Source: Macrothele yani
Taxonomy: Eukaryota > Arthropoda > Arachnida > Araneae > Macrothelidae
NCBI GenBank assembly: GCA_039090855.1
Contig: CM077022.1
Coordinates: 73,742,971-73,806,970 of the forward strand
DNA length: 64,000 nucleotides
Reading direction: 5' to 3'
Part shown: piece after piece, positions 60,391 to 64,000 of the stretch
Layout of the letters: each line of letters opens with the position of its first letter
How positions within the stretch are numbered: the first letter of the stretch is position 1
Translations under genes and position numbers: made by a program
Notes under the pieces: generated by a model
What the model was told of the DNA's origin: nothing
The model's input: only the letters and a program-made list of their open reading frames with translations
The model's database searches: none

Positions 60391-61815
60391 CACTGACGGA
60401 AAAAAAATCCCAACACCACGAAACAATAGTTGTAGAGGAATGAAATGGCGGCAATACATTTGTATAGGTAACATATTTAATCGATTAAGGTTTCAAGATC
60501 ACAGCTTAATGTAAGCGCGAGAAGAGCCATTTTAAATGTGAAATGCTAGTACATTAATAACCGGTGTAACCGCCAGAATGTTGAATGCAAGCACGCAAAC
60601 TTTCATGCATTGTATCGTACAGGTGCTGGATGTCAGTTTGTATGATGGAGTTCCATGCCTGTTGCACTTGGTCGGTCAATACAGGGACGGTTAATGCTGG
60701 TTAGGGGTGACGCTGGAGTTGTCGTCCAATGATGTCCCATACGTGCTCGATTGGTGAAAGATCTGGTGATCTAGCAGGCCACGGCAACATGTCGACACTC
60801 TGTAGAGCATGTTGGGTTACAACAGCGGTATGCGGGCGAGCGTTATCCTGTTGGAAAACACCCCCGGAATGCTGTTCATGCATGGCAGCACAACAGGTTG
60901 AATCACCAGACCGACGTACAACTGTGCCGTCAGGGTGCGTGGGATAACCACGAGAGTGCTCCTGCTGTCATATAAAATTGCTGCCCAGACCGTAACTCCA
61001 GGTGTAGGTCCAGTGTGTCTCGGCCACAGACAGGTTGGTTGCAGGCGCTCACCTGGCCTCCTTCTAACTAACACTCGACCATCACTGGCACCCGGGCAAA
61101 ACTGGCTTTCATCAGAAAACACAACAGATCTTCACTCCGTCCTCCAATGAGCTCTAGCTTGACACCACTGACGTCGCAAACGGCAGTGGTTTGGAGTAAG
61201 TGGAATGCACGCTACAGGGCGTCTGGCTCGGAGCTGTCCTTCAAGTAACCGATTTGTAACAGTTCGTTGTGTCACTGTGGTGGCAACTGCAGCACGAATT
61301 GCTGCCGCAGACGCAGTACGATGCGCCACGGCCATACGCCCTACACGGCGGTCTTCCCTCTCAGTAGTGCCACGTGGCCGGCCGGAACCCGGTCTTCTTG
61401 AGGCAGTACCTTCCCTTGACCACCGCTGCCAACAATCATTCACGGTGGCTACATTCCTGCCAAGTCGTTCTGCAATATTGCGGAAAGAAAATCCACCTTC
61501 TCGTAGCCCTATTACACGACCTCGTTCAAACTCCGTGAGCTGTTGATAATGGCTTCTTCGTCTTCTTAAAGGCATTCTTGACTAACATCAACACACTACG
61601 TCGAATCTCAACGATAACTAACGCTCACGAACGTTACAGAGCGTATTTACAGCAAACCTGCTCTGCATGTTCCGAGGGGCGCTACTAGCGCCACACTTAT
61701 GCGCCGAGCGCGAAATTTGCATAGACGTCATCTTACAGATGTACTCTCACCGCCTACCAACTGTCGTTTATTTAACACAACCCCTTCTTGGTGTTGGGAT
61801 TTTTTTCCGTCAGTG
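60391..61815 (-). mobile_element. Tc1-like transposon, 1425 bp (family with copy at 28286)
   Basis: The ends CACTGACGGAAAAAAAATCC and (reverse complement) CACTGACGGAAAAAAATCCC are flanked by TA at 60389-60390 and 61816-61817. Length and ends are those of the copy at 28286, in the opposite orientation. Confidence 0.95.
60554..61575 (-). pseudogene. Tc1-like transposase, copy 2
   Basis: Start MPLRRRRSHYQQLTEFERGR; FSFRNIAERLGRNVATVNDC; TASRRPGSGRPRGTTERED; RTVTNRLLEGQLRARRPVAC. A TGA replaces Trp after HWRTE (61134-61132). Then VVFSDESQFCPGASDGR, VTVWAAILYDSRSTLVVIP (retaining the Tyr lost in the other copy), and a one-base frameshift at FMNSIPG-VF near 60870. The next frame has VFQQDNARPHTAVV and SPDLSPIEHVWDIIGRQLQR, and a TAA at 60703-60701 at the same place as in the other copy. 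It ends GGYTGY. Catalytic residues persist but the frame is broken. Confidence 0.9.
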
Positions 61816-61817
61816 TA

Positions 61818-62535
61818 TTAGAAGATTGGTTTGCACGCAATCGCCGTTGTCGTTCTCTATTTAAGCGACGTTTTCTTTCAGATTTATCTACTTCCATCTT
61901 GTACTACAAAGAAAAAATCCACAGAACCAATATTTTTTTTAATTTCCATCAGAGTGAATCAAAACTACGAGTGCAGTTACTTTCTTACAATTTTACTTGT
62001 TCCTTTTTGTGAAATAAAATAAAGCTGATTCCTTTTTATTAATTCCGTTTTATGAAATGAAATAACGCTGCTTCCGTTTTATGAAATTACTCTGCAATTT
62101 TATTCCTTCTTATGAAATTACTGTGCAATCCGAAGAAAATTAAATGAAAAACGACATAACGCCTACGTAACAAAACAACACAGATGAAGTCGTTTGTCTT
62201 ACTAACTTTGTTTTATTTTCCGGTATTTCTCCTTGGTTTTACGTATCGTGCGATAGCGGTGAGCTTAGTTCCGATTTCGGCCACCTAATAAAAGCAGGTG
62301 CCGCTGTAAGTACTGAATGACGTCAAAGCGTTAGGGACAGACGTAGCCTATTTATAGGTTTTATTAGAAATTAGCAGTACTGCTGATTTTTTCAACAATT
62401 TTGTTAATTTTCAGGAAGAAATTTAAATTTGAATCTGTCCATGCGATAGTCTAGAATGTGTAAAATGATTTGAGCCAATTAAATTAAATATTCTAACAGC
62501 AATTTAGCTGAAAATGCCAACAGAATCGGACATGC
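61818..62535. other. No gene; imperfect local repeats
   Basis: The words ttccnttttatgaaat and cttatgaaattact recur at about 62030-62125. Otherwise unassigned. Confidence 0.45.
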
Positions 62536-62747
62536 TATTTTTTTATTCAGGGTTTAACGACCACCGTGAGCAACTCAATGGGCTATAAGCAGTCACCCGT
62601 CCCTAATTTAGGGCTACTGGTTGCAGGGAAGGGAGAGAGCCAGTGCCGTAAGACAAACACAACATCCATGCCTCACGGGATTCGAACCCGTACGCATCTC
62701 GGACGAATGATCAGAAGCCATCGCTTTGACGACTGCGCCACCGGGGC
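62536..62747 (-). mobile_element. tRNA-derived SINE
   Basis: Minus strand: gccccggtggcgcagtcgtc (A box), gggttcgaatcccgtgaggc (B box), ggcactggctctctcccttc, ccctaaattagggacgggtg, gttgctcacggtggtcgtta and a short T-rich/A-rich tail. It lies tail-out relative to the plus-strand copy at 62857, with 109 bp between the two heads. Confidence 0.9.
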
Positions 62748-62856
62748 TTCGTAGAAGTATTTTGTAATTTATCGTTTCGATTCTGCTGAACAGTAGGATG
62801 TTTTCTGAAATCACAGATTTATTTAAGTGTTTTTCTCTTCAAGTGAAGTACTTTCT

Positions 62857-63081
62857 GCCGCCCCATTGGCGCAGTGGTCTAAACGATGGCTACTGATCAT
62901 TCGTCCGAGATGGGTCCGGGTTCGAATCCCGGTGAGGCATGGATGTTGTGTTTGCCACACGGCGCTGGCTCTCTCCCTTCCCTGGAGCCAGTGGCCCTAA
63001 ATTTGGAACGGGGTATTGGTTATAGCCCTCTGAGTTGCTCACGGTCGTCGTTAATTCTCCAATCAAAAAAAAAAAAAAAAA
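62857..63081 (+). mobile_element. tRNA-derived SINE
   Basis: Head gccccattggcgcagtggtc, B box gggttcgaatcccggtgagg, body ggcgctggctctctcccttc, gttgctcacggtcgtcgtta, tctccaatc and an 18-base A tail. Together with the preceding copy it forms a divergent inverted SINE pair. Confidence 0.9.
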
Positions 63082-63674
63082 GTCATTTCTCTTCATCAGG
63101 AAGAAAAGTACTTTTCTTCTTTCTTCACCGTCACTGTGAAAATGTGTTTCAGGGTTATTTATTATATTTTGAAACACGCTAATCAAACCATGTCTCCTAT
63201 TCGATACAGGGTCTTGATATTTTGCTGGTGCCCGGAATTTTCAGACTCGAATATCGAAAGATATTTTTGAACTAATTTGTTCTTGAGGAAATTTTATTGT
63301 ATTGAGAGTTCAGCTAAAAAAAACTCCATCGTATTTCATTATCGTTGCAATTCTGTAGCGAATTGCGAACTATCATCTTTTTGGTTTGTATCAGTATTGG
63401 GAGTGTGGTATAAGTGTCTGTCAGAACTCGGAAGTCAGAAACATTCACGTGTTATATAACTACCCTAATTACGATGAAACCTCGGTTATACAGTTAGTTC
63501 TCTAGGTGATGGTCTTAAAAACGTATAAACGGAATTTCAAAAATTTAAATACTGTTGCAGAATGTATGTTTTGAGGAGTACAAGAAATCTTAATAATGAT
63601 TTATTTAAAGTCGAACTGGCGGCGAAATAAAAGAAATGCGATGAAGCACTTACAATATGTTTTATCGCATTGCT
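63082..63674. other. No recognised feature
   Basis: AT-rich unassigned sequence. Confidence 0.45.
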
Positions 63675-63685
63675 AAAATCATAAA

Positions 63686-63728
63686 AGCCCACTGAGTTGC
63701 TCGCGGTGGTCCTTAAACCTCCAATAAA
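63686..63728 (+). mobile_element. SINE, last ~43 bp, with 11-bp target duplication
   Basis: agcccactgagttgctcgcg, ending cttaaacctccaataaa, is the 3' end of the same SINE family. AAAATCATAAA flanks it on both sides (63675-63685 and 63729-63739). A strongly 5'-truncated but genuine insertion. Confidence 0.85.
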
Positions 63729-63739
63729 AAAATCATAAA

Positions 63740-64000
63740 GCCTATGAAAACAAACTTCTCTTTGGACTAATCTGTCTGTCTATAAAAATCCTAATTCTAG
63801 ATTATGAAATCCTCAAAAATAATAATCTGAGATCAGTTTTTCTCTATGGAACTCATGAATTAACAGCTTTTTTTTCGACGGATTCCAAGTGCATCCATTT
63901 GAAAGCAGAATGTTGAATATTGAGGATACATTTAGGATTCTTATTTACTACGCCACATAATAGTGGTGCCACAAAGTTACGTCGCAGAAATTTATCAGTT
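63740..64000. other. No recognised feature
   Basis: AT-rich sequence to the window end. Confidence 0.4.

Noticed and set aside
1..64000. A bacterial or viral gene cluster or a defence system
   Set aside because: Gene density, codon patterns, SINEs with poly-A tails, TA-flanked Tc1/mariner copies and lack of operons all argue for animal nuclear DNA. No capsid, polymerase or defence gene set was seen.

Overview
This 64 kb window looks like non-coding, transposon-saturated DNA from an animal, most likely an arthropod with a large repeat-rich genome. The host guess is inference. It rests on many decayed Tc1/mariner copies, RTE-type LINEs ending in short microsatellites, tRNA-derived SINEs with poly-A tails, hAT elements with 8-bp target duplications, and the lack of any recognisable host gene, rRNA gene, operon or bacterial-style gene density. 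No host protein-coding gene could be supported. Almost every protein-like segment is a transposase or reverse transcriptase, and most are broken by stops and frameshifts.

Layout. 1-2.4 kb: a Tc1 end, a divergent repeat carrying periodic CTCF-like motifs, and an element with ~193-bp inverted ends around a reverse-transcriptase-like fragment. 2.7-9.45 kb: two RTE LINEs head-to-head (a ~2.5-kb inverted repeat) with a mariner in the microsatellite tail of the second. 9.45-13.7 kb: mostly unassigned DNA, a palindromic MITE, and a hAT element with a palindrome inside it. 13.9-18.5 kb: a Tc1-like element whose leader has expanded into about 34 tandem 91-bp units, each running from a TATA box to an ATG. 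18.5-25 kb: Tc1 relics, two copies of a 145-bp-period repeat, a SINE and a Tc1 element. 25.9-31.1 kb: three Tc1 elements; one sits at the centre of a palindrome and one has an uninterrupted 331-codon frame. 31.1-40.2 kb: a non-autonomous element, a mariner with an internal 104-bp x4 minisatellite, four Tc1 elements (one with an intact 343-aa transposase, both terminal repeats and a TA duplication) and an RTE scrap. 40.2-46.3 kb: SINEs, tRNA-like pseudogenes, a third 145-bp-period repeat and unique DNA. 46.3-56.3 kb: Tc1 relics, a 1.4-kb foldback element, a CR1/Jockey-type LINE interrupted by a SINE, a second copy of the 343-aa Tc1 family, a mariner and a Tc1 scrap. 56.3-64 kb: two short near-perfect hairpins, a tandem duplication, a MITE split by a hAT element, a Tc1 copy and three SINE pieces.

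Two themes recur. First, several DNA transposons have tandemly amplified parts of themselves (91 bp x~34, 104 bp x4, 23 bp x4, 86 bp x2), so minisatellites appear to be born inside transposons here. The 91-bp array of TATA-to-ATG leader units next to a transposase start is the most unusual object in the window. Second, inverted repeats are very common (MITEs, foldbacks, an inverted SINE-head pair, an inverted LINE pair and short hairpins), so read-through transcripts could form dsRNA.

Dating clues inside the window: the two copies of the 343-aa Tc1 family differ at only a few per cent of positions by eye and one is intact, suggesting recent activity. The other Tc1 and mariner copies carry several lesions each and look older.
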